DNA of 37,378 bases from Streptomyces panaciradicis (GTDB lineage: Bacteria; Actinomycetota; Actinomycetes; Streptomycetales; Streptomycetaceae): positions 1 to 37,378 of the forward strand of contig NZ_JAMGBF010000155.1 of the NCBI RefSeq assembly GCF_023516615.1. Reading direction: 5' to 3'. The notes beneath the pieces are model-generated. The model ran no database searches. It saw nothing but the letters and a program-made list of their open reading frames with translations, and was not told the DNA's origin. The stretch's first letter is position 1; each line of letters starts with the position of its first letter. Positions 8,378 to 15,062 of this stretch are shown here, one piece after another. Position numbers and translations under genes: made by a program.

Positions 8378-8860
8378 TCAGCGGGTGATGTGGAAGGTGA
8401 GGTGCCGCTCCGTGGTGCCGGCCGGAACGGTGTGGACGTAGCCTTCGGCACCCTTGTAGGTGCCTGATCCGCCGGTGATGGCGACGTCGACGGCCGAGTG
8501 GGAGGGCAGGTGGAGCAGAGCCTGCCCGGTGATCTGCCCCTGGGGCAGGGCGAAAGTGCCCAGGCACTGGAGTGTGTCCGGACCGATGTGCACGTAGGTG
8601 CACACCACGGCGTGGTCGCCGACTTTCTTCCCGTTCTGGTACAGGTCTTCGGCGACGACCAGCTCATCACCGAGGCTGTGTCCCTTCTCGCCCGTGTCGA
8701 CGGTGTGGGACTGGGTCTGCTTGGCGACCAACTCGGCGATCTCCGCGCGCTGGTGTGCGCTCGTCGCGCTGTCGGTACCGGCTGACGCCACTCCAGTACC
8801 GGCGAGGAGCAGGGCGGCCGCGGTGAGCGGCAGGAGTCGGCTCAGGAGCATCTTGCGCAT
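8378..8860 (-). CDS. Secreted allene-oxide-cyclase-barrel-like protein
   Basis: The 160-residue protein has an ATG start with GGAG six bases upstream. The N-terminus is a signal peptide (MRKMLLSRLLPLTAAALLLAGTGVASA, given here only as a description of a basic then hydrophobic segment cut after ASA). The mature part fits the allene oxide cyclase barrel-like / dirigent-like beta-barrel: GHSLGDELVVAEDLY, VGDHAVVCTYVHI, LGTFALPQGQITGQALL and ITGGSGTYKGAEGYV strands in the usual order. Plant members cyclise or guide radicals. Bacterial ones are uncharacterised. Being exported, it differs from its presumably cytoplasmic operon partners. Confidence 0.75.
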   Translation of the reverse strand: MRKMLLSRLLPLTAAALLLAGTGVASAGTDSATSAHQRAEIAELVAKQTQSHTVDTGEKGHSLGDELVVAEDLYQNGKKVGDHAVVCTYVHIGPDTLQCLGTFALPQGQITGQALLHLPSHSAVDVAITGGSGTYKGAEGYVHTVPAGTTERHLTFHITR

Positions 8861-8941
8861 GGTGCGCTCCGTATCTCATGGGTGTTGTCGTCCCGTGCGT
8901 GCGGGGGCATCGCATCTGGGAGGGGTGGTCGCTTTGCCCGG

Positions 8942-9658
8942 TCAGATGAACAGGACGCTCTCGACGTCGATGGTGACGAGTGCCGAGTCCCGGGACACTG
9001 TTCCGTCCTTGCCGAGCCGGAAGACGCGGCGCCGGGTCGGGACCATGATCCCGTCGAACTCCTGGTAGGCGGAGGGGTAGTGGGCGGCGGGGCCCGCGTT
9101 GATGACCTCGGGCGTGTAGTCGTGTCTGCGCAGCAGGCCGTCCGGGCCGAAGTAGAACACCTGCTCGCGGCAGTGTGTGGCGATGTGGTCCGGGAAGGTG
9201 ACCCGCAGGCGCCTCCAGGGCTCCGTCTCCTCGGTGATCGCCGGCAGTTCCACGACCTTGAACCCGTCGGAGCCGAAGGTGAAGGGGGACGTGAGATAGG
9301 TCCACATCGCATAGCCGGCGAAGTAGGCGACGTGCAGGTCGTCCCAGGGAGCGCGCACGTCGCTCGGGAACGAGGCGCGAGGGTGGGAGCGCTCGGCCTT
9401 CACCTCGCCCTCGACCGTCTCGACGGCCACCCGCTCGGCGGTGAAGGAGGTTCGCAGCTGGGCGGCGGTGAAGGGGTAGTGGCTGGCGCGTTGCCGGTGC
9501 AGGTCCAGCCGCACCGCCGCATGGCTCAGAATTCCTTCCCGTCCCTTCAGCCGCCACAGTGAACCCCCGAGGCGGAAGTGCACGGTGGCCGAGCTGTACT
9601 GGTGGTAGCGATCCAGGCCGCCGTGCGCCTCGACGGCGGTGCTCAGCAGATCACCCAC
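8942..9658 (-). CDS. Unknown beta-rich protein in the nitrilase operon (238 aa)
   Basis: Start chosen at GTG 9658: GAGGAG lies seven bases upstream, and the start overlaps the nitrilase stop (9651) by eight bases, suggesting coupling. Extending upstream would run through nitrilase coding sequence. The protein is rich in short beta strands and aromatic residues (AYFAGYAMWTYLTSPFTF, REQVFYFGPDGLLRRHDYTPEV, GIMVPTRRRVFRL). The order of elements recalls LolA-like half-barrels, but there is no signal peptide and I cannot assign it. Its tight coupling to the nitrilase suggests a role in the same pathway. Confidence 0.75.
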   Translation of the reverse strand: MGDLLSTAVEAHGGLDRYHQYSSATVHFRLGGSLWRLKGREGILSHAAVRLDLHRQRASHYPFTAAQLRTSFTAERVAVETVEGEVKAERSHPRASFPSDVRAPWDDLHVAYFAGYAMWTYLTSPFTFGSDGFKVVELPAITEETEPWRRLRVTFPDHIATHCREQVFYFGPDGLLRRHDYTPEVINAGPAAHYPSAYQEFDGIMVPTRRRVFRLGKDGTVSRDSALVTIDVESVLFI

Positions 9659-10682
9659 GGGAGAACTCCTCTCGTGTCGTCGTCGAGGTGTCACTGGGCA
9701 CGCCGTTCGCGCTGTCTTCGTCGACAGCACGAGCGGCAGGGGCCGGCGCCCGGGTGCCGCGCTTGTGGATGTGCGGCGTCGGCGTGCGGTCGATGTGGAG
9801 GCTGAGCAGTTCAGGACGGCTGTAGTGGCCGCGCGAGTCCATCAGGCGCTTGCGCAGGTCGATGCGGGAGAGGTCCAGGTCAGCGATGACCTCTCCCTCA
9901 CCCGACGTGAGGGGCTCGCCCATGACGCGGCCTTCGGGGTCGACGATGGCGGTGAAGAAGCCGCCGGAGACGGCGGCGAGGGGTCCACCGGTGTCCGCGA
10001 CGATCTGCTCCTGCTGGGCGGCGTCGAGCCAGGCGGTGGCGTTGACCACGAAGCAGGCCGACTCCAACGCGTGCTGGCGGATGCTCACTTCGATCTGCTC
10101 GGCGAACTGCCGGCCACCGAAGCCACCGGGGTACATCGCGGCGTGGATCTGCTCACCGTCGGCGATCAGGGCGTAGCGCGCCAGGGGCAGGTAGTGCTCC
10201 CAGCATGCGAGCTGGCCGATGCGGCCGACGGCACTGTCCACCGCCTGCAGACCCGACCCGTCGCCCTGACCCCACACCATCCGCTCGTGGTAGGTGGGCG
10301 TGATCTTGCGGCGACGCTGGATCAACGTTCCGTCCGCGTCGAACAGCAACTGAGTGTTGTAGAGGGTGCCGCCGTCACGCTCGTTGACGCCGACCGAGAC
10401 GACCATCCCGGCTTCCCGGGCGGCTTCGGCGATCGCGTCGGTCTCGGCGGACGGTACGGTCACCGCCTCTTGCAGCAGGAGCAGGTGCTCCTTGGCCGTC
10501 ATGTAGGGCGGCTGCATGTAGGAGAAGTAGGGGTAGTACGGGATGACGGTCTCGGGGAAGACGGCGAACTGGACACCCTGCTCGCCCAAGTCGCGGATCT
10601 TCCGCACGATCTTGCCTGTGGTGCCGGCGCGGCTGTAGAGCACGGGGCTGATCTGCACCGCGGCAGCTCGTACGACTGTCAT
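9651..10682 (-). CDS. Nitrilase-family carbon-nitrogen hydrolase
   Basis: The 343-residue enzyme starts at ATG 10682 with AAAGGA about eight bases upstream. All three catalytic residues of the nitrilase superfamily are visible: Glu44 in FPET, Lys126 in RRRKITPTYHER and Cys160 in GQLACWEHY. The ACWEHY context and RKITPTYHER segment are typical of true nitrilases (branch 1), which convert organic nitriles to acids and ammonia, rather than amidases. The substrate is unknown. The C-terminal 60 residues after LLSLHIDRTP are low-complexity and probably disordered. It is the third gene of the minus-strand operon beginning at 12280. Confidence 0.9.
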   Translation of the reverse strand: MTVVRAAAVQISPVLYSRAGTTGKIVRKIRDLGEQGVQFAVFPETVIPYYPYFSYMQPPYMTAKEHLLLLQEAVTVPSAETDAIAEAAREAGMVVSVGVNERDGGTLYNTQLLFDADGTLIQRRRKITPTYHERMVWGQGDGSGLQAVDSAVGRIGQLACWEHYLPLARYALIADGEQIHAAMYPGGFGGRQFAEQIEVSIRQHALESACFVVNATAWLDAAQQEQIVADTGGPLAAVSGGFFTAIVDPEGRVMGEPLTSGEGEVIADLDLSRIDLRKRLMDSRGHYSRPELLSLHIDRTPTPHIHKRGTRAPAPAARAVDEDSANGVPSDTSTTTREEFSRG

Positions 10683-10799
10683 GTGCGGTTTCCTTTCGGT
10701 TCGTGGGTGAGGCTGTCGTCGCGGTGGGGCGCGTGACGGCGGGGGGCCACCCGCGGAGCAGCGAGACTGATCGTGGAAAACTGTCTGCCATAGGGGCGT

Positions 10800-11273
10800 T
10801 CAGCGGCCGGGGAACCTCTGTGTGATCTCCTGGAGCACCCAGCCGTTGCCGTCCGGGTCGCTGAACGTGGCGAAGGAGCCGTAGCTGGCTCGCTCGGGGT
10901 GCGGTCCGGTGATGCGCGCCTGGCCCTGACCGTTGTGGACGACGTCTCCGGCATCGTGACCGTGGAAGAAGATGCCCTTGTCGTCGTGGAACACCTCGCT
11001 CACCTCGATTCCACGGCCGACCAGGTCCGCGCGGGCCTCTTCTATGTCCTCGACGACGAGGTACAGCCCCTGGGCCGACCCGGGCGCGGCCGTGGTGAGG
11101 CCCTGTCCGAAGATGATCGACGACTCGGACCCGGGCGGCGTGAGGTGGACGACGCGGTAGTCGTCCGTGACGTCCTGGGCGAGGTCGAGGCGGAATCCGG
11201 CCTTCTCGTAGAAGGCCCTGGAACGGTCGACGTCCGAGACCGGCAGGACGAGAAGCTCGAGTTTCATGTTCAT
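10800..11273 (-). CDS. VOC (glyoxalase-fold) family protein
   Basis: The 157-residue protein has two babbab modules of the vicinal oxygen chelate fold: the first around LLVLPVSDVDRSRAFYEKAGF, the second around GLYLVVEDIEEARADLVGRGIEV. It ends FATFSDPDGNGWVLQEI, the usual last strand with its metal-ligand Glu. VOC members include glyoxalases, dioxygenases and antibiotic-resistance proteins, so the reaction is open. Two ATGs, at 11273 and 11267, are possible, and no good ribosome site decides between them. It lies 101 bases after the NmrA-like gene and 117 before the nitrilase. Confidence 0.85.
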   Translation of the reverse strand: MNMKLELLVLPVSDVDRSRAFYEKAGFRLDLAQDVTDDYRVVHLTPPGSESSIIFGQGLTTAAPGSAQGLYLVVEDIEEARADLVGRGIEVSEVFHDDKGIFFHGHDAGDVVHNGQGQARITGPHPERASYGSFATFSDPDGNGWVLQEITQRFPGR

Positions 11274-11374
11274 TGGTTTGATCACTTTCGTTGTCGGTGT
11301 CCCACACCAGTGCGGGACGCAGGGGGATCCTCCTGGTGCTCGCCACGCCGCGTGCGGCGAGCCATCGGGAAGGG

Positions 11375-12280
11375 TCAGGCGAGGTAGAAGTCCTTGCGTG
11401 CCGCGACGAAGTCCTCGATCGTCGAGGCGGGAGCGCCGGTCAGGCGCTCGACGGCGTCCGACGCCCGGTCGTAGCGGTTCTGCTGATGCAGGCGGCACAT
11501 GGTGACGATGTGCTGCTCGATGTGGGACGGCAGACCGATCGTGGAGAGCACCTCGTTCCGCCACTGCTCCAGGGGGACGTCCACGTAGGAGATCGGCCGG
11601 CCCAGTGCCTTGGAGAAGGCCTCGGCCATCTCGGTCATGTCGACCGTGCGCGGGCCGGTCAGTTCGTAGACGTGACCCGCGTGGGGGGCGGGATCGTGCA
11701 GCACGGTGGCGACCACCCTGGCGACGTCGTCCACGGCGATCGGCGAGGTACGCCCGGTTCCGAACGGCAGCTCGATCGTGCCCCTCTTGGGGACCGTCTG
11801 CGCCGGAAGCGTGGTGAACAGCGGGTTGTCCAGGAACGACGTGGGCCGGATATGAACCACCGGCAGACCTGACCAGTCGAACACCTGCTCCGCAAGCCAG
11901 TGCAGCCGCTGCTGGCGGGACTCCGCGGTGCTGGTGGCGGTCATCTGCGACACGGTCATCTGCGACATGTCCACCAGTGCGTCCAGCCCGCCGTACTCCC
12001 GCGCGACGCTCGCCACGATGGTCGCCGCGAGCAGGTGATCCGGTGATACGGGCATGGCGAAGTACATACTTCGTACGCCTTCCAGAGCGACCGCGACGGT
12101 CTCGGGTCGTGTGAGGTCACCGAGGACGACCTCAGCCCCGAGTGCCCGCAACTGCGCGGCGCGGTCGTCGTCCCGACGGACCATGACACGCACCGGTACG
12201 TCCCGTGCGCGCAGCTTCTCGAGGACGCTACGGCCCACGCCGCCCGCGCCTGTGATGAGAACGGGGTTACTGGCAGTCAT
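11375..12280 (-). CDS. NmrA-like NAD(P)-binding reductase, first gene of the operon
   Basis: The 301-residue protein starts at ATG 12280 with GGGAG eight bases upstream. PVLITGAGGVGRSVLEKL is a Rossmann GxxGxxG dinucleotide-binding start, and VRVMVRRDDD after the second strand suggests NADP preference. The remainder (VHIRPTSFLDNPLF, SPIAVDDVARVVATVL, GHVYELTGPRTVDMTEMA) is typical of NmrA/QOR2-like proteins, which sense redox state or reduce quinones and similar electrophiles. Its promoter is covered by a perfect palindrome, so the neighbouring MarR protein probably represses it. Residues SQMTVSQMT come from a perfect 15-bp tandem duplication. Confidence 0.85.
   Translation of the reverse strand: MTASNPVLITGAGGVGRSVLEKLRARDVPVRVMVRRDDDRAAQLRALGAEVVLGDLTRPETVAVALEGVRSMYFAMPVSPDHLLAATIVASVAREYGGLDALVDMSQMTVSQMTATSTAESRQQRLHWLAEQVFDWSGLPVVHIRPTSFLDNPLFTTLPAQTVPKRGTIELPFGTGRTSPIAVDDVARVVATVLHDPAPHAGHVYELTGPRTVDMTEMAEAFSKALGRPISYVDVPLEQWRNEVLSTIGLPSHIEQHIVTMCRLHQQNRYDRASDAVERLTGAPASTIEDFVAARKDFYLA
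11938..11967. repeat. Perfect 15-bp tandem duplication inside the NmrA-like gene
   Basis: CGGTCATCTGCGACA occurs twice in a row, in frame, adding five residues to the protein. It is probably a replication-slippage event. Confidence 0.85.
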
Positions 12281-12419
12281 GGGTTTGTCTCCCTTTTCCT
12301 TGTGACTGGGCGAAGATCGAAATCGCATCCGCGGTCGGTGGGGCGCGGCCGTACCGGCGGCGCCTCCTTGACTGTCGCGGGAGAAGCAGGGAAGGGATTC
12401 GAGAGGCTTCCTCCCTGAC

Positions 12420-12441
12420 ATTAGGAGCATATGCTCCTAAT
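12420..12441. promoter_or_regulatory. Perfect 22-bp palindromic operator (site 1), probable MarR target
   Basis: The half-site ATTAGGAGCAT is followed immediately by its exact reverse complement. The palindrome covers the -10 box of the minus-strand promoter of the NmrA operon. Related sites lie at 12653-12674 and 14956-14977. Size and symmetry fit a MarR dimer. Confidence 0.8.
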
Positions 12442-12454
12442 CGCGGAAGTGCAA
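12426..12454 (-). promoter_or_regulatory. Promoter of the NmrA-nitrilase operon
   Basis: On the minus strand, TTGCAC (12454-12449), 17 bases, then TATGCT (12431-12426). Transcription would begin near 12419, leaving a leader of about 140 bases before the ATG at 12280. The -10 lies inside operator site 1. Confidence 0.65.
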
Positions 12455-12652
12455 GAGATCTCCCTTCGGGGGCTGCGGCTGCGCACGATGCGATGAACTG
12501 CGCTTCCGGCAGCCGGGCCGCCGCCCCCGAAAGCCACTCCGGCGCCTTTCGGGCCTACGCCCCGGCGAAACGGTCACCGCGGCCGAACCGGCGAGGCGCC
12601 GCCTCTTGCCGCACCGATGGGGTGCGACCGCCTCCTCGTAGCACCTCCAGCG

Positions 12653-12674
12653 GTTAGGTGCATATACTCGTACC
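12653..12674. promoter_or_regulatory. Imperfect operator (site 2) and -10 of the marR gene
   Basis: TTAGGTGCATATACTCGTA matches site 1 at 16 of 22 positions on the same centre. It contains TATACT (12663-12668), a good plus-strand -10 whose transcript would begin near 12675, 24 bases before the MarR start. This points to autoregulation. The -35 is weak. Confidence 0.65.
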
Positions 12675-12698
12675 TTGATCCCGCATCTGGAGGAAAGC

Positions 12699-13151
12699 AT
12701 GGCCGGCACCGAGAGGGACAACAGCAGTTCCTGCAACAACCTGGCTCTGCGCAAGGCAGCCCGGTACCTCAGCGCCACCTACGACAAGGCGCTCGCCCCG
12801 ACGGACCTGCGCGCCACGCAGTTCAGCATCCTCCAGAAGCTGAGCACCCGCGAGCAGATCACCATCAGCAGCCTCGCCGAGATGATCGCCATGGACCGCA
12901 CCACCTTGGCCAGCAATCTCAAACCACTCGCCCGGGAAGGCCTCGTCACCGTCGAACCGTCACCGGCAGACCGCCGCGCCCGCATCGTCACCCTCACCCC
13001 GGACGGCCTCGCCCGGATGAAGGCCGCACTCCCCTACTGGCGCACCGTGCAGTCCGAGTTCGAGGAGAGCTTCGGCCAGGACAAGGCGGCACGACTGCGC
13101 GCCGCTCTCGAGGACGTCCTCGGCACCGGATTCGACCCCTGGGCGGAGTAG
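12699..13151 (+). CDS. MarR-family transcriptional regulator
   Basis: The 150-residue protein starts at ATG 12699, five bases after GGAGG. An upstream in-frame TTG at 12675 lacks a ribosome site and lies at the predicted transcription start. The winged helix is clear: TQFSILQKLS, then ITISSLAEMIAMDRTTLASNLKPLAREGLVTVEP (recognition helix around DRTTLASNLKPL), and the wing DRRARIVTLTPDG. Terminal helices form the dimer interface. A cysteine near the N-terminus (SSSCNNLALRKA, about residue 13) is common in redox- or electrophile-sensing members and could be the sensor. It lies divergent to the NmrA operon and is the likely ligand of the three palindromes. Confidence 0.9.
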   Translation: MAGTERDNSSSCNNLALRKAARYLSATYDKALAPTDLRATQFSILQKLSTREQITISSLAEMIAMDRTTLASNLKPLAREGLVTVEPSPADRRARIVTLTPDGLARMKAALPYWRTVQSEFEESFGQDKAARLRAALEDVLGTGFDPWAE

Positions 13152-13180
13152 ACAGCGGCCCTCCTGCTGGCGGGCTCCGC

Positions 13181-13267
13181 CTAGAACAGGTGGAGGAAGC
13201 ATCCGATCGCGACCGCTCCGGCGGCCGCGATCGACGTCAACTGGACAAGGGTCTTCCGGTACTTCAC
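13181..13267 (-). CDS. 28-residue membrane microprotein
   Basis: The GTG at 13267 is preceded by GAGGAG at five bases, a strong ribosome site. The product begins VKYRKTLVQL and continues with a single hydrophobic helix (SIAAAGAVAIGCFLHLF) to a TAG stop. A basic N-terminus with one helix is typical of small membrane regulators or toxins, but no family is recognised. It lies downstream of the 59-residue gene on the same strand, separated by a hairpin, and runs convergent to marR. Confidence 0.6.
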   Translation of the reverse strand: MKYRKTLVQLTSIAAAGAVAIGCFLHLF

Positions 13268-13366
13268 AAGGACTCCTCTCGGGATTCGTACGGCGCGCGA
13301 AGGGCGGCGCAGTACTGCGGAAGATTGAGGATCCCGGCCGGGGGTGACACCGGTTCGCGGTGGCAC

Positions 13367-13385
13367 GGGCGGGCGGAACCCGCCC
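13367..13385 (-). terminator. Candidate terminator after the 59-residue gene
   Basis: GGGCGGG and CCCGCCC form a 7-bp stem with a 5-base loop, 21 bases beyond the stop at 13406. Confidence 0.5.
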
Positions 13386-13405
13386 AGGCCGGCCGGGGCG
13401 GCGGC

Positions 13406-13585
13406 TCACAGGCCGCCCATGCGTATGAGCCACCAGTCCGGGTTGTAGGCGCCGCTCAGGGTGTCGTGAGGAACGGCCGGTCGCTCTTCCACCGTGTCCT
13501 CCGGCCGGACGCGCTCGGGCAGCTTGGAGAACCGCAGGCTGCGCTGCCGCTGCGCCGGGTCGGCGGCGGTGCGTTCGTGTTCCAT
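13406..13585 (-). CDS. Charged 59-residue protein of unknown function
   Basis: The ATG at 13585 has GAGGAG eight bases upstream. The protein is hydrophilic, with an Arg-rich first half (RQRSLRFSKLPERVRPED) and an unusual aromatic tail (YNPDWWLIRMGGL). The LPERVRPEDTVEE segment recalls short uncharacterised Streptomyces proteins that I cannot name. It lies between the membrane protein gene at 13853 and the 28-residue gene, all on the same strand. It might be a peptide precursor, but no modifying enzyme lies nearby. Confidence 0.65.
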   Translation of the reverse strand: MEHERTAADPAQRQRSLRFSKLPERVRPEDTVEERPAVPHDTLSGAYNPDWWLIRMGGL

Positions 13586-13852
13586 TTCAGCGTCTCCTCT
13601 TCGCGGCGCTCTCGCCGCGCTCGATGGCATCCGCTCTGCCCGGGGCAGGGTCGGAAGCGGCCTTCCTGGCGGCGTCGTTCTGCCACCAGGAGCTTCTGCG
13701 TGACGATTCCGACCGGTCGTGCCGTTCCCCGCAGTCGGCGGGAGGACCGGTCGTCGGCCGCCGTTCTTGCCGGGAGTCTTGCCCGCCAGGAACGGCAGAG
13801 TGCCGGAACGACAGAGCGGCAGGAACAGCAGCTGCGGGGTCTGTCGCAGCGG
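13586..13852. other. Gap between microprotein and membrane-protein genes
   Basis: A minus-strand frame with fair codon bias (about 13587-13710, residues SSWWQNDAARKAASDP) has no ATG, GTG or TTG start in a suitable place. It might be the tail of a lost small gene. Confidence 0.4.
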
Positions 13853-14794
13853 TCACGCGACGGCTGCCCGGCGCCGCATCAAGCGGGGGTGCAGGCTCAG
13901 CAGGAATCCCGCGGCGATCGCCCACAGAGCCAGGGTGAGGACGGGACCGGCGAGGTGCGAGCCGTTGTAGTAGCTGAGATCGGCGATGCCGCGGACAGCC
14001 GCTCCCGGCGGCAGCAGGGCGGAGACCGCACGGGCCCCGGAGGGCAGCAGGTCGGCTCCGATGACCGCACCGCTCGTGGCGTTGCCGACGGTCAGCAGCA
14101 CCAGTGTGGTGATCGGCAGCCCGATCGGCCCCAGGAAGGCGCCCAGGAGCTTGGTCGTGAACGCCGTCGCGGCCGCGAGCAGGGCCAGCACGAAGACCAG
14201 CGGCACCAGTGGGGCCGGGGCGGCGCCCAGGACGGGTCCGACGACGATCGCGCCTACGGTGCCGATGGCGGCGGATGCTCCAGCGAGCAGGAAGTACCGG
14301 TGCCGGAGACGCATGACACCGGCCAGCCCCAGGACGTTGGAGCCCAGAACGAAACCGGCCAGGCTCACGCCGAAGGCCACGTAGAAGCCGGCCAGGCCGC
14401 GGGCGTCGTGCTCGGCCAGCGGGACCACGTCCACGGTGGTTACGTGCGCGCCGGCGCCCTGGGCGTAGGCGTCGACGAGCTGGCTCACGGCCGACGTGGT
14501 GGACACACCGGCGGCGCCGGCGATCTGCAGGTTCAGATGGCCCGGGGCTGCGGCATCGAGCACCGCCACCACGTCGTGCCGCTCCAGCGCGTGACGTGCC
14601 GTCGCGGCGTCCGCGGCGGGGTGGACCTCGACGGCGTCACCCAGGGCCCGCTGTATCTCGCCCGGCAGGCTCGGCCCCGTGACGGCGATGGGCACCCGGT
14701 GGGGCTGCGGGTCCCGCTGGAGACCGACGTAGCACGCGATGAAGGCGGCCACGACGATCAGCGAGATCAGCACCGGCTGGAGCCATTTCTTCAC
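13853..14794 (-). CDS. ABC-2/YhgE-like membrane protein
   Basis: The 313-residue protein has one N-terminal helix (VLISLIVVAAFIACYVGL), an extracytoplasmic domain of about 110 residues, then five helices (FYVAFGVSLAGFVLGSNVL, SAAIGTVGAIVVGPVLG, LVPLVFVLALLAAATAF, PITTLVLLTVGNATSGAVIG and VLTLALWAIAAGFLLSL). This is the layout of ABC-2 permeases and YhgE/Pip-like proteins. No ATPase partner is adjacent, so it is probably not a classical ABC half-transporter. The GTG at 14794 lacks a Shine-Dalgarno, and a 20-codon frame and a hairpin precede it. Its promoter faces that of the gene at 15063 over a shared operator. Confidence 0.75.
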   Translation of the reverse strand: MKKWLQPVLISLIVVAAFIACYVGLQRDPQPHRVPIAVTGPSLPGEIQRALGDAVEVHPAADAATARHALERHDVVAVLDAAAPGHLNLQIAGAAGVSTTSAVSQLVDAYAQGAGAHVTTVDVVPLAEHDARGLAGFYVAFGVSLAGFVLGSNVLGLAGVMRLRHRYFLLAGASAAIGTVGAIVVGPVLGAAPAPLVPLVFVLALLAAATAFTTKLLGAFLGPIGLPITTLVLLTVGNATSGAVIGADLLPSGARAVSALLPPGAAVRGIADLSYYNGSHLAGPVLTLALWAIAAGFLLSLHPRLMRRRAAVA

Positions 14795-14809
14795 GGGCGG
14801 CCGGTGAGC

Positions 14810-14829
14810 CCCCCGGTTCGGATCGGGGG
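14810..14829 (-). other. Hairpin between the short leader frame and the membrane-protein start
   Basis: CCCCCG and CGGGGG form a 6-bp GC-only stem with an 8-base loop, placed 15-35 bases upstream of the GTG at 14794. It might limit ribosome access, or it may be chance in GC-rich DNA. Confidence 0.4.
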
Positions 14830-14830
14830 T

Positions 14831-14893
14831 CTACTCCGCCGCTGCGGGACGCTGCCGCTCACGCTCGGCGGCCGTTCCAGTGGAGAGAGTCAT
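14831..14893 (-). CDS. Possible 20-codon leader peptide
   Basis: ATG 14893 with AAAGG seven bases upstream opens a frame for MTLSTGTAAERERQRPAAAE, ending at TAG 36 bases before the membrane-protein start. It has a better ribosome site than the gene it precedes, so it may be a regulatory upstream frame. It may also be a displaced or corrupted N-terminus. Confidence 0.4.
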   Translation of the reverse strand: MTLSTGTAAERERQRPAAAE

Positions 14894-14950
14894 AGCACAA
14901 CCTTTTGACGGGGAATCGCCGGAGAGAGAAGGGGCCTCGGAGAGCCCCCC

Positions 14951-14979
14951 TTGGCAATACGAGCATATGCTCTTATCAT
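14951..14979 (+). promoter_or_regulatory. Promoter of the 15063 gene
   Basis: TTGGCA (14951-14956), 17 bases, TATCAT (14974-14979). The operator at 14956-14977 fills the spacer and the start of the -10. The transcript would begin near 14986, about 77 bases before the ATG. Confidence 0.65.
14956..14977. promoter_or_regulatory. Operator site 3, shared by two divergent promoters
   Basis: The core GAGCATATGCTC (14961-14972) is a perfect palindrome with TA/TA flanks, matching site 1 at 17 of 22 positions. It overlaps the plus promoter at 14951-14979 and the minus promoter at 14990-14962. Confidence 0.75.
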
Positions 14980-14990
14980 GGAAAGGGCAA
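14962..14990 (-). promoter_or_regulatory. Promoter of the ABC-2-like membrane protein transcript
   Basis: On the minus strand, TTGCCC (14990-14985), 17 bases, TATGCT (14967-14962). The -10 lies inside operator site 3, exactly as at site 1. Confidence 0.6.
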
Positions 14991-15062
14991 GACCGCCCAT
15001 CCCGCGGATGCCTACAGCGGGGGACGCTGAGAGGCATCGCACACACCGGAGGAGCACTCACC

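Noticed and set aside
13406..13585. Lasso-peptide precursor, from a Thr two residues before SGAYNPD
   Set aside because: No lasso protease, cyclase or recognition protein is nearby, and the leader lacks the usual YxxP motif.
12617..14908. 763-codon plus-strand frame
   Set aside because: It crosses marR in the wrong phase and runs antisense to the membrane-protein gene.
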